A stretch of DNA of 64,000 nt from Anaerococcus porci (GCF_009696575.1 NZ_VULQ01000001.1:1-64000); one strand, 5' to 3'. Positions 24,831 to 34,131 are shown, counted from the first letter of the stretch. Made by a program: numbers and translations. The notes: generated from the sequence alone by a model not told the origin.

Positions 24831-26231
24831 ATGGACAATTCAGATTATAAATATAAGTTTAGAACAATAGCCAAAGACTTAGGCGATTATATAAAAGTAA
24901 TTGATGATGAGAAATCATTAATAAAGTTCATCTTGTCAAAAGCAAGGGAAAAGGGTCTTAAAATTTTATTAATTAATGATTGTTATTACATCAAAAATGA
25001 CAAGGCAATGGCTGTTCTTCACTTAAATGTCAGTGATAAAATAAATAGACTTTCATATATAGATGTAGTTGAAAATGATGACATAGTAGTAAATACTAAT
25101 TTAGATGTAGCTGAACTGTCATCATTGATTTTGTTGATTATGTTGCTAGAAAGTGATATAAATAATTTTGATATTTTATTAACAAATAATTATGTTAATG
25201 ATTATGATAGAGATTATACGACATTAAGGTCTTATATTAGGTCTAGCAATATAATAAATCTAAACTTAAATGAAGCTGATTGCATTGCAGAAAGTTTTGC
25301 TTCTTATACCCTTTCTACCTTAGATTTGCCTATTGTTAGGAGAAATATTGATAAAAAAGAGTTTTTGGATAATAATTTAGTATATAGGATATCTTTAAAA
25401 AATCTTTTAGGAAAAAGCTCAACTTTAAATCTAGAAAATATCCTAAAGAATGCAATTAAGATGCTTAATACTTTCTTAAGAAAATTAAAATCCAAAGTTG
25501 ATATAGATTTGATTAGCTTTGATGGAAAGGGACTTTATGACTCAATTGCTACAGATGCTTATGTAGATATTGCTATTGATAAAAAATATGAAAATGATCT
25601 TTTAGATATATTTAAACTTTATTCTAGTGAATATTTAAGAGCAAATTTAAGGATAGAACCAAATTTAAAATTTGAAATAGAAAAAATAGAAGAAATTTCT
25701 TATCCGCCAATGACTGAAGATTCGTATAACCATATATCATCTTTTATAGAGCTTGCAATAAATGGTATTTATTCAGTAGATAGTAATACGAAACTAGCAA
25801 TATCTTCTTGTCTTTTATCAAGAGCAAAGACTTTTGATGATAAATTATATATTATTATAATCTTTAGGTCTTTATCGGAAGATACTTTAAAAGATATGAT
25901 GGAAAAAATTAAATTAGCTGCAAAAATAAATGGTGCAGAAATTGTTGAAAGGTTATCCATTCCTTCATGGCAAAATGAAAATAATAAGCTTACAAATGTA
26001 TTTTCCAATGCCTTTGAGAAGTTGTTTAATACAAGTTTAAAGATAATTAAAACACAATATTCTTTAGATGGCATTTTAATTTTTCATAAATTTAATGTTA
26101 ATATGGTTTCACTTGGGGTAAAATATAAACAAGTGGATATAGAAAAATCTACATTTGAATATAAAGATCTTTTAAAAACATATTCTTTAATTGAAGAAGT
26201 ATTGTTAGAATTAAGAAAAAGTTTGGAGTAA
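24831..26231 (+). CDS. Degenerate PepD-like (M20) peptidase homologue
   Basis: 466 residues. Overall layout matches aminoacyl-histidine dipeptidase PepD: an N-terminal catalytic half, an inserted lid, and a C-terminal half ending like PepD (VNMVSLGVKYKQVDIEKSTF for ISFGPxxxDVHTPDERL). Each metal or catalytic motif is replaced. HMDMV reads HLNVS, the DEETG position reads NNYVND, NLDSE reads NLNEAD, HAGLECG reads QYSLDGI and HTPDE reads DIEKS. The frame is intact and embedded in an operon, so it is not simply decaying. A non-peptidase role is inferred. The homology is remote and judged by eye. Confidence 0.5.
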   Translation: MDNSDYKYKFRTIAKDLGDYIKVIDDEKSLIKFILSKAREKGLKILLINDCYYIKNDKAMAVLHLNVSDKINRLSYIDVVENDDIVVNTNLDVAELSSLILLIMLLESDINNFDILLTNNYVNDYDRDYTTLRSYIRSSNIINLNLNEADCIAESFASYTLSTLDLPIVRRNIDKKEFLDNNLVYRISLKNLLGKSSTLNLENILKNAIKMLNTFLRKLKSKVDIDLISFDGKGLYDSIATDAYVDIAIDKKYENDLLDIFKLYSSEYLRANLRIEPNLKFEIEKIEEISYPPMTEDSYNHISSFIELAINGIYSVDSNTKLAISSCLLSRAKTFDDKLYIIIIFRSLSEDTLKDMMEKIKLAAKINGAEIVERLSIPSWQNENNKLTNVFSNAFEKLFNTSLKIIKTQYSLDGILIFHKFNVNMVSLGVKYKQVDIEKSTFEYKDLLKTYSLIEEVLLELRKSLE

Positions 26232-26233
26232 AT

Positions 26234-26590
26234 ATGGCGAAAGAATTAGAAATTCATGGACATAATGTTGAATTTGAAAAAAATGAGGGAAAAGCTATTA
26301 TAGAACTTCATATTGATGATAATCCAATAGAAGCTTATCTTCTAGATATATTTTCTGTTGACGAAATAGATTATATAGCCTTGATTGATAGTCAGTCAAG
26401 TGAATTGTATTTATTAGAATACAAACTAGAAGATGAAGAAAGTGGTGAAATAACATTAAATCCATTAGAAGATGAAGATAAGCTTGATGAAATTTATCAT
26501 TTATTCAATCATTATTGGGATGAAGATTCGATAGATAGAATTATCAATGAGTATATAGAAGATATAGAAGATAGGGATATGGATGAGTAG
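26234..26590 (+). CDS. DUF1292-family acidic protein
   Basis: 118 residues, strongly acidic, with the DUF1292 pattern in the middle: a beta-rich core (YIALIDSQSSELYLLEYKLE) and an acidic C-terminal tail (IEDIEDRDMDE). Proteins of this family are common in Firmicutes near RNA- and cell-wall-related genes and have no known activity. The start lies two bases after the PepD-like stop, with GGAG overlapping that gene's end. Its last codons overlap the radical SAM gene by eight bases. Confidence 0.78.
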   Translation: MAKELEIHGHNVEFEKNEGKAIIELHIDDNPIEAYLLDIFSVDEIDYIALIDSQSSELYLLEYKLEDEESGEITLNPLEDEDKLDEIYHLFNHYWDEDSIDRIINEYIEDIEDRDMDE

Positions 26591-27533
26591 TATCCTACCA
26601 TATTATCCTATTTCAGAATATTATAAAAATAAATATGGTCAAAAAGTATATAAGCTACCTATAAAGTTGTCTTTAACCTGTCCTAACAGGGATGGAGAGG
26701 CTGGTTTTGGAGGATGTATATTCTGTTCTGAGTCTGGAGGAAGTTTTGAAAACTTACCAAGCTTTTTTACAGTAGAAAAGCAGCTAGAAATCAACAAGAA
26801 TTACATAGGTAGTAAATATAAAGTAAAAAAGTTCATTGCATATTTTCAAAATTTTTCAAACACATATATGGACTATGAAAAATTTAAAGAAGTTATTTGT
26901 GCTTGTAATAAGAATTATATTATAGCTATATCAATTTCTACTAGAAGTGACTGTATAACAGAAAAAAAACTAGAATTTTTAGAAGATTTTTCTAAAAATA
27001 CAGGAATAGATATAATAATAGAACTTGGTCTTCAAACTGCAAATTACAAAAGTCTTAAAATCCTAAATAGGTGTGAAGATTTGGCTGATTTTATTAAAGC
27101 TTGCAATATAATAAAAAAATATAATTTTAATATTTGCACTCATGTAATATTATCCCTACCTTGGGATGAGAAAATAGATATAATTGAAACAGCACGTATA
27201 TTAAATGTTTTGGCTGTTGATGAGGTTAAAATACATTCTTTATATATAGTAAAGAATACAAAATTAGCTAATATGTATAAAAACAATGAGTTTAGAATGC
27301 CAAGAAAAGAAGACTATAAGAATAATGTTATTATCTTTTTAAGATATTTAAATAAAAATATTGCTATACAAAGATTAGTAGGAAGAGCACCAAGTGAAGA
27401 CACAATTTTTTGTAATTGGAATAGTTCGTGGTGGGTAATAAGAGATGAAATAATTGCTGATATGAACGAAAATGGTTTCTCACAAGGTGATTTGAGCCAA
27501 AAAAAGAAATATAATATATTAGAGGGAGAGTAA
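26583..27533 (+). CDS. Radical SAM protein, TIGR01212/YtqA family
   Basis: 316 residues. The iron-sulfur motif of this family is present as LTCPNRDGEAGFGGCIFCSE, with three Cys residues (about 31, 42 and 45). Other features are GSFENLPSFF, ISTRSDCI, ELGLQTANYKSLKILNR, and VKIHSLYIVKNTKLA near the substrate side. Members are predicted rRNA/tRNA- or cofactor-modifying enzymes; the reaction is not established to my knowledge. It overlaps the DUF1292 gene (ATGGATGAGTAG), which suggests coupled translation. Confidence 0.88.
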   Translation: MSSILPYYPISEYYKNKYGQKVYKLPIKLSLTCPNRDGEAGFGGCIFCSESGGSFENLPSFFTVEKQLEINKNYIGSKYKVKKFIAYFQNFSNTYMDYEKFKEVICACNKNYIIAISISTRSDCITEKKLEFLEDFSKNTGIDIIIELGLQTANYKSLKILNRCEDLADFIKACNIIKKYNFNICTHVILSLPWDEKIDIIETARILNVLAVDEVKIHSLYIVKNTKLANMYKNNEFRMPRKEDYKNNVIIFLRYLNKNIAIQRLVGRAPSEDTIFCNWNSSWWVIRDEIIADMNENGFSQGDLSQKKKYNILEGE

Positions 27534-27535
27534 AA

Positions 27536-27964
27536 ATGATTTATTTAGTATTAGGACCATCAGGAAGTGGTAAAACAAAATGGTTAATAGACCAAGCTAA
27601 TGATGAAAAAGGAAAGGGAAATGAAAATATAGTTTTTGTAGATAGTGATAATGATCAAATTTATTCATTAGATCACTCTGTAAGACTTATTGATGCATCA
27701 GACTTTTTTATTAATTCAATAGAATCATTTAGAGGTTTTATTGCTGGTATCTTAGCTAGAGACTATGATATTGGTAAGATATATATAGATGGTATATATG
27801 ATATTGTAGATATTAACAAAGATAACATTGAAGAAATTTCACAAGATTTAAAGAAGTTATCAGATGAATGCAACGTCGATATTTATCTAGGACTAGATTG
27901 TAAGGCTAGTGATATACCTGAATCTCTCGAAGCAGAAGTTCACGAAACTAAATTACTAGATTAA
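27536..27964 (+). CDS. Small P-loop nucleotide-binding protein of unknown function
   Basis: 142 residues. Begins directly with a Walker A motif, VLGPSGSGKTKW (residues 5-16). A hydrophobic strand ending in Asp (IGKIYIDGIYDIVD, about 81-94) could act as Walker B. The size suggests a minimal ATPase/GTPase or a twitching-motility-like ATPase fragment. I do not recognise the family. It follows the radical SAM gene by two bases with GAGGGAG upstream, and a strong terminator ends the operon right behind it. Confidence 0.7.
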   Translation: MIYLVLGPSGSGKTKWLIDQANDEKGKGNENIVFVDSDNDQIYSLDHSVRLIDASDFFINSIESFRGFIAGILARDYDIGKIYIDGIYDIVDINKDNIEEISQDLKKLSDECNVDIYLGLDCKASDIPESLEAEVHETKLLD

Positions 27965-27972
27965 TTAAGTAG

Positions 27973-27995
27973 CCGTCTCAATGAGGCGGTTTTTT
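27973..27995 (+). terminator. Rho-independent terminator
   Basis: CCGTCTC (27973-27979) pairs with GAGGCGG (27983-27989, one G-U pair) across a three-base loop, followed by TTTTTT. This GC-rich stem stands out in the AT-rich surroundings. It ends the cvfB-to-P-loop gene run. Confidence 0.92.
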
Positions 27996-28004
27996 GATAT
28001 TATT

Positions 28005-28547
28005 ATGGAAGAGAAAAACAAATTAATTTCATTTAACACTTGGAGAAAGGAAAGTATAGACTTACTAACAAATAAAAGGATAGGTAAAAATGAGTTTTTA
28101 GAGAAAAATTATGAGTATTTAAAGAAACTTGACTTAAAACCATTTTCAAATATCTCTTCAGTTATGGAGGCAATTTATAATTATCAATATTATAATATTA
28201 TGGCAAAAAGATCTAATTCTTTGGCTTTTGACATACATAACAATCCAAAGAAAAAAAAATATTACAAAAATTTAATTAATAATAGAGAGAACTTTTACCA
28301 TTTAAAAGATATAGCAAGTTTAAGATTGCTTGAACTTGTAGAATATAGTGGTATAGAGGCCTATTATATTAAGTTGAGGTCAAAAAGACTGACGGGTGAA
28401 ATATTTGAAATAGTTTTAAAAAATCATGATAAACTTATTCTACATTCAAAAAGTAAAAGTTTACTTAGAAAATTAGTTGAAAATAACTGTTTTGATAGTG
28501 AAATTAAGGAGTCTAAAATTGATTCCTATGTTAATAAGTCGTATTGA
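28005..28547 (+). CDS. Conserved-type protein of unknown function
   Basis: About 180 residues, Lys- and Tyr-rich, without membrane helices or a signal peptide. Visible segments are NEFLEKNYEYLKKLDLKPFSN, which suggests a short helical repeat, and MEAIYNYQYYNIMAKRSN. It resembles an uncharacterised clostridial family of similar size (possibly DUF6648; memory only). The ATG at 28005 is preferred because the earlier in-frame ATG at 27981 lies in the terminator loop. No clear ribosome site precedes it. It ends one base before the RluC-type gene. Confidence 0.65.
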   Translation: MEEKNKLISFNTWRKESIDLLTNKRIGKNEFLEKNYEYLKKLDLKPFSNISSVMEAIYNYQYYNIMAKRSNSLAFDIHNNPKKKKYYKNLINNRENFYHLKDIASLRLLELVEYSGIEAYYIKLRSKRLTGEIFEIVLKNHDKLILHSKSKSLLRKLVENNCFDSEIKESKIDSYVNKSY

Positions 28548-28548
28548 T

Positions 28549-29508
28549 ATGATAGAAGTTAAAATTGGTAAAAATGATTCGAATCAAAGATTTGATAGAT
28601 TTTTAAGAAAGTATTTTAAGAATGCATCCTTATCGGTAATCCAAAAAAATATAAGGAAAAAAAATTTTAAAATAAATGATAAAAGAGCAAAAAAAGATGA
28701 TTTAATCTGTGAGGGTGATTTGGTAAAGATGTATATTAAGGATGAGGATTATAATAAGTGGGTAAATACTAGAAAATTTAAGGATTGTGACTTTAATATA
28801 GATATAGTTTATGAAGATGACAATATTGTTGTTATAGATAAGAAAAAAGGTGTATTATCTCATGCTGCAAGTCCAAAAGACTATGGAAATAATATAGTGG
28901 ATCAAATGACTTCATATCTTTATAAAACAAATAAGGTTGACAGCAGAGATTTAACCTTCAAACCAAGTATTGTCAATAGGCTTGATAGAAATACAGCAGG
29001 ACTTATAATAGGTGCAAAAAATGCAAGGGCTTTAAGAGAGCTTAATAAAGCAATTAAAAATTCTCAAATACATAAGTACTACCTAACTATTGTTGAAGGA
29101 AAGGTAGACAAAGATTTTACTATAGATACAAATATTATAAAAAATGAAAATAAGAATATAGTTAAGTCAAATGAAGATGGTAAGAGAATTATTACTAAAT
29201 TTCATCCTCTAGATATAAATGATAAATATAGCTTACTTGAATGTAAATTAATAACAGGTAGAACTCATCAAATTAGATATTCTTTATTTAAAAATGATAC
29301 ACCTATAATAGGTGATAGAAAGTACTTTAAATCAGGCATAGATTATAGGAAATATGGATTGGATAGTCAAGTTCTATTAGCTTATAAATTAAGCTTTAAT
29401 ACCAAGGGGTTTTTATCATATCTAAACAATAAGGAGATTAAATCAAATCAAACAAAGGATTTATTAAAACTTAAGGAGAAAGTTTTTAATGAAAGTTATA
29501 CTAGATAA
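28549..29508 (+). CDS. RluC/RluD-type 23S rRNA pseudouridine synthase
   Basis: About 319 residues. An N-terminal S4 domain (NQRFDRFLRKYFKNASLSVI) is followed by the RluA-family catalytic domain with VNRLDRNTAGLIIGAKN, where the Asp is the nucleophile, and LITGRTHQIRYSL. The start at 28549 is chosen because it begins the S4 domain directly after the preceding stop; the longer frame to 28477 lies inside the upstream gene. It shares 20 bases with the next gene. The exact uridine targets cannot be read from the sequence. Confidence 0.9.
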   Translation: MIEVKIGKNDSNQRFDRFLRKYFKNASLSVIQKNIRKKNFKINDKRAKKDDLICEGDLVKMYIKDEDYNKWVNTRKFKDCDFNIDIVYEDDNIVVIDKKKGVLSHAASPKDYGNNIVDQMTSYLYKTNKVDSRDLTFKPSIVNRLDRNTAGLIIGAKNARALRELNKAIKNSQIHKYYLTIVEGKVDKDFTIDTNIIKNENKNIVKSNEDGKRIITKFHPLDINDKYSLLECKLITGRTHQIRYSLFKNDTPIIGDRKYFKSGIDYRKYGLDSQVLLAYKLSFNTKGFLSYLNNKEIKSNQTKDLLKLKEKVFNESYTR

Positions 29509-31111
29509 TAATTCTATATATACAAACAAGATATACCTTTTTGAATTAGTTAAGGAGTTATTTCCTAAAAGTTTTAGAGATTATATTATAGCTTTAGTAA
29601 ATGAGAAAATTGTTGATTTTAATTATAAGTTAAGACAAGATGACGATATTTTATTAATAAAAAAGGATATGCCATTAGCTTATTCAGTGTATGAATCAAC
29701 ATTAACTATGCTTTTGATTGATGCTTTAAAAAGTATTTACAATCAAACGGTTGTAGTAGAATATTCTATGAGTAATTGTCTTTATGTAAGGTTAGAAGAT
29801 AAAGCTATAAGTCATGAATATATTTCATTATTATATAATATTATAAGAAATAATATTGATAAAGATATAAGTATAGTTAGAAAGTCAGTAACAAAAGAAA
29901 TAGCAATTGATATTTTTAGAAAGCAAGGAGATTATTCTAAAATAGATTTAATGAAATCTATTGATAAAAATAAAGTAGACTTATATGAATTCAATGGGTG
30001 GTTTTATAATTTTTCTAACTTACTTTTAGCTAAAACATCTTGGATAGAAGAATTTGAAATTATATCATATTATCCAGGAATTATGTTGAATTTTAAAAAG
30101 ATTAATGGAATTTTAAATAAATTTAGTGAAGAAGTTAAACTTACAAGAGTTTATGAACAGTCTAAAAAATGGACAAAGTTACTTGATATTAATTATGCTA
30201 GCGATTTAAATAAACTTGTTATAGATAATAAAATATCTACCTTGATAAAGGTAAATGAAGCTTATTATAATAATCAACTTGCAGATTGTGCATATGATAT
30301 AATTAGAAGTGATATGAACATAGTAATGCTTGCAGGTCCTTCTTCATCTGGAAAAACTACAACTGCTAAAAAACTAGCTATACAATTGGCAGTATATGGA
30401 AAAAATGCTTATGTTATTTCTACAGATGATTATTTTCTAGACAGGGATAATACACCTTTGGATAAGTATGGAAATAAGGATTTTGAGAGTTTAAATGCAA
30501 TTGATTTAAAGGCTTTTAATAGGGACTTACAAGATTTGATAGAAGGTAAAGAATTGAAACTGCCATCATATAATTTTACTAAGGGTATTAGGGAAATGTC
30601 TGATAAAAAAATCAAACTTGACAAAAAGACGGTTTTAATAGTTGAAGGAATTCACGCCCTTAATCCAAGTCTTACATCATTAATACCTGAAAAAAATAAA
30701 TATAAAGTCTATGTTTCGGTTCTTAGCCAAATAAATATTGAGCCTCATGTTAGAATTTCATCCTCAGAAAATAGGCTAATAAGAAGAATAGTAAGGGATA
30801 ATAAATTTAGGTCTTATGATACTGAAGCAACACTTAAAGTTTGGTCTAATGTAAGAAGAGGGGAAGAAAACTATATTTTCCCATATCAAAATACTGCAGA
30901 CTTTTATGTTGACTCATCATTGTTATATGAGTTTAATGCGCTAAAAAGTTATGCAATAGATGCACTTGATCAGATAAAAAAGGACAGTGATTATTATTAT
31001 ATGGCACTAAAACTTAGAAAGGTCTTATCGTACTTCAAAAGTATAGAAGATACAAAGATTATTGCAGATGATTCAATTTTGAGAGAATTCATAGGAGATG
31101 AGAATGATTAA
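29489..31111 (+). CDS. Nucleoside kinase fused to ThrRS-like TGS/editing-type domains
   Basis: 540 residues. The N-terminal 60 residues look like a TGS domain, and a threonyl-tRNA-synthetase second-additional-domain-like region follows to about 225. The C-terminal half (about 265-500) is a uridine-kinase P-loop domain with LAGPSSSGKTTTAKKLA, STDDYFLDRD, VLIVEGIHALNP and RRIVRDNKFR. This fusion is widespread in Firmicutes and usually annotated only as nucleoside kinase; its substrate and the purpose of the ThrRS-like part are unclear. It overlaps the glucokinase gene by eight bases. Confidence 0.9.
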   Translation: MKVILDNNSIYTNKIYLFELVKELFPKSFRDYIIALVNEKIVDFNYKLRQDDDILLIKKDMPLAYSVYESTLTMLLIDALKSIYNQTVVVEYSMSNCLYVRLEDKAISHEYISLLYNIIRNNIDKDISIVRKSVTKEIAIDIFRKQGDYSKIDLMKSIDKNKVDLYEFNGWFYNFSNLLLAKTSWIEEFEIISYYPGIMLNFKKINGILNKFSEEVKLTRVYEQSKKWTKLLDINYASDLNKLVIDNKISTLIKVNEAYYNNQLADCAYDIIRSDMNIVMLAGPSSSGKTTTAKKLAIQLAVYGKNAYVISTDDYFLDRDNTPLDKYGNKDFESLNAIDLKAFNRDLQDLIEGKELKLPSYNFTKGIREMSDKKIKLDKKTVLIVEGIHALNPSLTSLIPEKNKYKVYVSVLSQINIEPHVRISSSENRLIRRIVRDNKFRSYDTEATLKVWSNVRRGEENYIFPYQNTADFYVDSSLLYEFNALKSYAIDALDQIKKDSDYYYMALKLRKVLSYFKSIEDTKIIADDSILREFIGDEND

Positions 31112-32003
31112 AACAATTGGATTAGATATAGGTGGCACAAAGATAAATGGTGCAGTTATAAATGAAAGAGGAGAAATCCTTAAAACATATAAATTAGAAA
31201 CCTGTGCTAAAGAAGGTGCTCAAAAAGTATTATATAATATAGAAAAGATTATAAATGAGTTAAAAGATGATGATATTAGAGCTATAGGAGTTGGAACTCC
31301 TGGTTTCATAGATTCTGAAAAAGGAATTGTAACTTTTGCTGGAAATATTGATGGATGGACTGGATTAAATTTAAAAAAAGAGATAGAAAAAAGATCTGGA
31401 ATCAAAACTTTTATAGAAAATGATGCAAATATTGCCTTGATTTGTGAAAAATGGCTGGGAGCAGCTAAAAACTACGATGATGTTGTAATGATAACTTTAG
31501 GAACTGGACTTGGTGGAGCTGTTTATAACTCTAAGATGGGACTTCTGGAAGGAGCAAATTTTCAAGGTGCAGAATTAGGTCATGTAATTTTATATCCAAA
31601 TGGTGAGTATTGTACTTGTGGACAAAGTGGATGTGCAGAGGCATATTGCTCTGGGAGTGCAATTAGAAGACATTATAAGCAATTAACTCAACAGGATAAA
31701 ACTGGTGAAGAAATTTTCAACCTATATGAAAAGGACGAAATTGCAAAAAATGTCGTTAATAGATTTATTGATGACTTATCTTGGTATTTAACTAGCCTTA
31801 GAAATATATTTGATCCAGAAATTATCATTATTGGTGGTGGAGTTATTAATTCAAGTAAAATTTGGTGGGATAAGCTTATTTATAAATTTAATGAACATTG
31901 CCATTTAGCTAGCAAAATAAAACTAAAGCCTGCTAAGTTTTTGAATGATGCTGGCATTATTGGTGCTGGGAAAATTGCTATGGAAAGGTTAGAAAATGAG
32001 TGA
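31104..32003 (+). CDS. glcK: ROK-family glucokinase
   Basis: Phosphorylates glucose with ATP, feeding glucose-6-P to glycolysis and, through phosphoglucomutase, to glycogen. About 299 residues. GLDIGGTKINGAVI binds phosphate, IENDANIALICEKWLGAA carries the catalytic Asp, and ITLGTGLGG follows. The ROK zinc site is visible as GHVILYPNGEYCTCGQSGCA. The start at 31104 has GGAGATGAGA just upstream. It overlaps the response regulator gene by eight bases, linking a sugar kinase with a two-component system. Confidence 0.93.
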   Translation: MIKTIGLDIGGTKINGAVINERGEILKTYKLETCAKEGAQKVLYNIEKIINELKDDDIRAIGVGTPGFIDSEKGIVTFAGNIDGWTGLNLKKEIEKRSGIKTFIENDANIALICEKWLGAAKNYDDVVMITLGTGLGGAVYNSKMGLLEGANFQGAELGHVILYPNGEYCTCGQSGCAEAYCSGSAIRRHYKQLTQQDKTGEEIFNLYEKDEIAKNVVNRFIDDLSWYLTSLRNIFDPEIIIIGGGVINSSKIWWDKLIYKFNEHCHLASKIKLKPAKFLNDAGIIGAGKIAMERLENE

Positions 32004-32691
32004 TAAAATCTTAATTTGTGATGATGAAGATCATATAAGACAGTTTATGAAGATAAATCTTGAATATTCAGGATTTGATATAGTTGAAGCTGGAAGTGGA
32101 GAAGAGGCACTTAAACTTGCGGATATTGAAAAACCTCAAGTTTATATTTTAGATATAATGCTTCCAGGTATAAGTGGCTATGAAGTATGTGAAAGTATAA
32201 GAAAGAATTATCCTAAAGCTGGAATAATAATGGTTTCTGCAAAAAGTCAAGATATAGATAAAATACTAGGGCTTGAAAGAGGTTGTGATGACTATATAAT
32301 TAAGCCTTTCAATCCTCAGGAATTAATTTTAAGAGTTAGGTCACTTGTAAGAAGAGTAAATTATACAAATGATGAAAAAGAAAAAGTAAATGAAGATATA
32401 TTAGTAGATGGGATATTTAAACTAGATTTATACTCTAGGAATTTTTATAAGAACAATAAAGAGATTGATGTTACACCTACAGAGTTTGTAATAATTAAAA
32501 ATTTCATTCTAAATAAGGGTAAGGCTATGAGTAGGATGGAGATTATGAAGGATACTTGGGGAGATAACTATAGCACTGATACTAAGATAGTTGATGTTAA
32601 TATTAGAAGAATTAGGGCAAAGATTGAAGAAAATCCTGCCAAGCCAGAATATATTGAGACTGTATGGGGAACGGGTTATAGATGGAGTTAG
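31996..32691 (+). CDS. OmpR/PhoB-family response regulator
   Basis: 231 residues. Receiver domain with acidic pair Asp9/Asp10, phospho-acceptor Asp53 in VYILDIMLPG, Ser81 in MVSAKS and Lys103 in YIIKPF. The C-terminal winged helix (about 135-231) has VTPTEFVIIKNFILNKG and VDVNIRRIRAKIEENP. It is translationally coupled to glcK upstream and to the histidine kinase downstream (10-base overlap). Targets are unknown; the lipoprotein gene behind the kinase is the natural first candidate. Confidence 0.94.
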   Translation: MSDKILICDDEDHIRQFMKINLEYSGFDIVEAGSGEEALKLADIEKPQVYILDIMLPGISGYEVCESIRKNYPKAGIIMVSAKSQDIDKILGLERGCDDYIIKPFNPQELILRVRSLVRRVNYTNDEKEKVNEDILVDGIFKLDLYSRNFYKNNKEIDVTPTEFVIIKNFILNKGKAMSRMEIMKDTWGDNYSTDTKIVDVNIRRIRAKIEENPAKPEYIETVWGTGYRWS

Positions 32692-34130
32692 ATAATAAGA
32701 AATCTAAATCAAAATTAGGTATTTTTAATATAAATCTAAATAGTATTATTTTTAGTATTATGAAAATAATTATGCTTTTTGTAACAGTTGTTGTTATAGG
32801 CTTTGAAATATTTTCATATTCATCTATAAAAAACTATTATGAATCTGCCTTAGTTGGAGCCATGTTAAATCAAGCTAGATATAATCAAGTTCTCTATTCA
32901 AATTATTTATCGAGATATGATTTATCTGAAATTATTATAGGAGATAAAAATTCTTTTTATAGAAATAATATAAGTCAAGTGCAAATATTAGATAACTCAG
33001 CAAATGTATTATTCGATTCTTTAGGGTCAAGTCAAATAGGGAAAAAAATCAACTCGACTGATGTTAATAATGCGAATAAAGGAGAATACTCATATCAAAA
33101 AACTATAAATTCAAAAACTGGTGAAGAAGTTATAGCCTTATCATATCCATTAAATGATAATGAAAAACAAATAGGTATACTAAGATTAATTTCATCTACT
33201 AAGATTGTTAGAGAAAATGTAAATAATCGAATGGTAGTTTATTTATTTTTTGGGCTATTAACTTTAATAATAACTCTTATAGTTTCATATTACGCATCTA
33301 AAAGATGGACAGTTCCAATAAAAAAATTAACTGTAGTTGGAGAGAAATTAGCACAAGGAGATTTTAAGGCGAAAGCCAATGAAAGTGGTAAAAATGAAAT
33401 ATCTGAATTAGGTCAAACTCTTAATTTTATGAGTGAAAATATAATAAAAAGAGAAGATATGAAAAATGAATTTATTTCTTCAGTATCACATGAACTCAGA
33501 ACACCATTAACATCAATAAAAGGTTGGGCTATTACTTTACAATCTAAAGATATCCAAAGTAATGAAGATATGCTTAATCAAGGCTTAACTATTATAGAAA
33601 ATGAAGGGGAAAGACTATCACTAATGGTAGAAGATTTGCTGGATTTTTCAAGGCTATCATCAAGTTCTTTCCAATATGAAAAAGAAGATTTAAATATAGT
33701 GGCTCTTGTCAAGGAGGTATATACTCAACTTTATCCAAGGTCTATAAATGAAAAAATTAAGTTTGATTTTATATCTGTGTATGATGAAATAATTGCTCAC
33801 GTAGATAAAAATAGGCTTAAAGAAGTCTTTATAAATATTATTGATAATGCAATGAAATTTACTGAAAAAGATGGACAAATATCTGTTATCATTAAAAAAG
33901 AAGATTCAAATGTATGTATTGATATTAAAGATAATGGTGAAGGTATAAAAGAAGATGAAATAGCTTTTGTATCAAGTAAATTTTATAAGGGCTCATCTTC
34001 AAAAAGTCAAACAGGACTAGGACTTTCAATATGTGAAGAGATAATAAAAGCCCATGATGGAAAATTGATTATAAAGAGCAAATATACTGTAGGAACTACT
34101 GTAACAGTATTACTACCAAGGATTGATTAA
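32682..34130 (+). CDS. Membrane sensor histidine kinase
   Basis: 482 residues. Two membrane helices (about 23-46 and 183-203) flank an extracellular sensor region of roughly 135 residues that looks PAS-like (VQILDNSANVLFDSLGSS). HAMP follows, then HisKA with His270 in FISSVSHELRTPLTSIKGW. The HATPase domain has the N box (NIIDNAMKF) and G boxes (IDIKDNGEGI, TGLGLSI). This arrangement resembles wall-stress kinases of the WalK/PhoR type. Its partner is the regulator upstream. The signal is unknown. Confidence 0.93.
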   Translation: MELDNKKSKSKLGIFNINLNSIIFSIMKIIMLFVTVVVIGFEIFSYSSIKNYYESALVGAMLNQARYNQVLYSNYLSRYDLSEIIIGDKNSFYRNNISQVQILDNSANVLFDSLGSSQIGKKINSTDVNNANKGEYSYQKTINSKTGEEVIALSYPLNDNEKQIGILRLISSTKIVRENVNNRMVVYLFFGLLTLIITLIVSYYASKRWTVPIKKLTVVGEKLAQGDFKAKANESGKNEISELGQTLNFMSENIIKREDMKNEFISSVSHELRTPLTSIKGWAITLQSKDIQSNEDMLNQGLTIIENEGERLSLMVEDLLDFSRLSSSSFQYEKEDLNIVALVKEVYTQLYPRSINEKIKFDFISVYDEIIAHVDKNRLKEVFINIIDNAMKFTEKDGQISVIIKKEDSNVCIDIKDNGEGIKEDEIAFVSSKFYKGSSSKSQTGLGLSICEEIIKAHDGKLIIKSKYTVGTTVTVLLPRID

Positions 34131-34131
34131 T

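Noticed and set aside
27981-28004. ATG at 27981 as start of the unknown gene
   Set aside because: It lies in the loop of the preceding terminator; ATG at 28005 avoids this.
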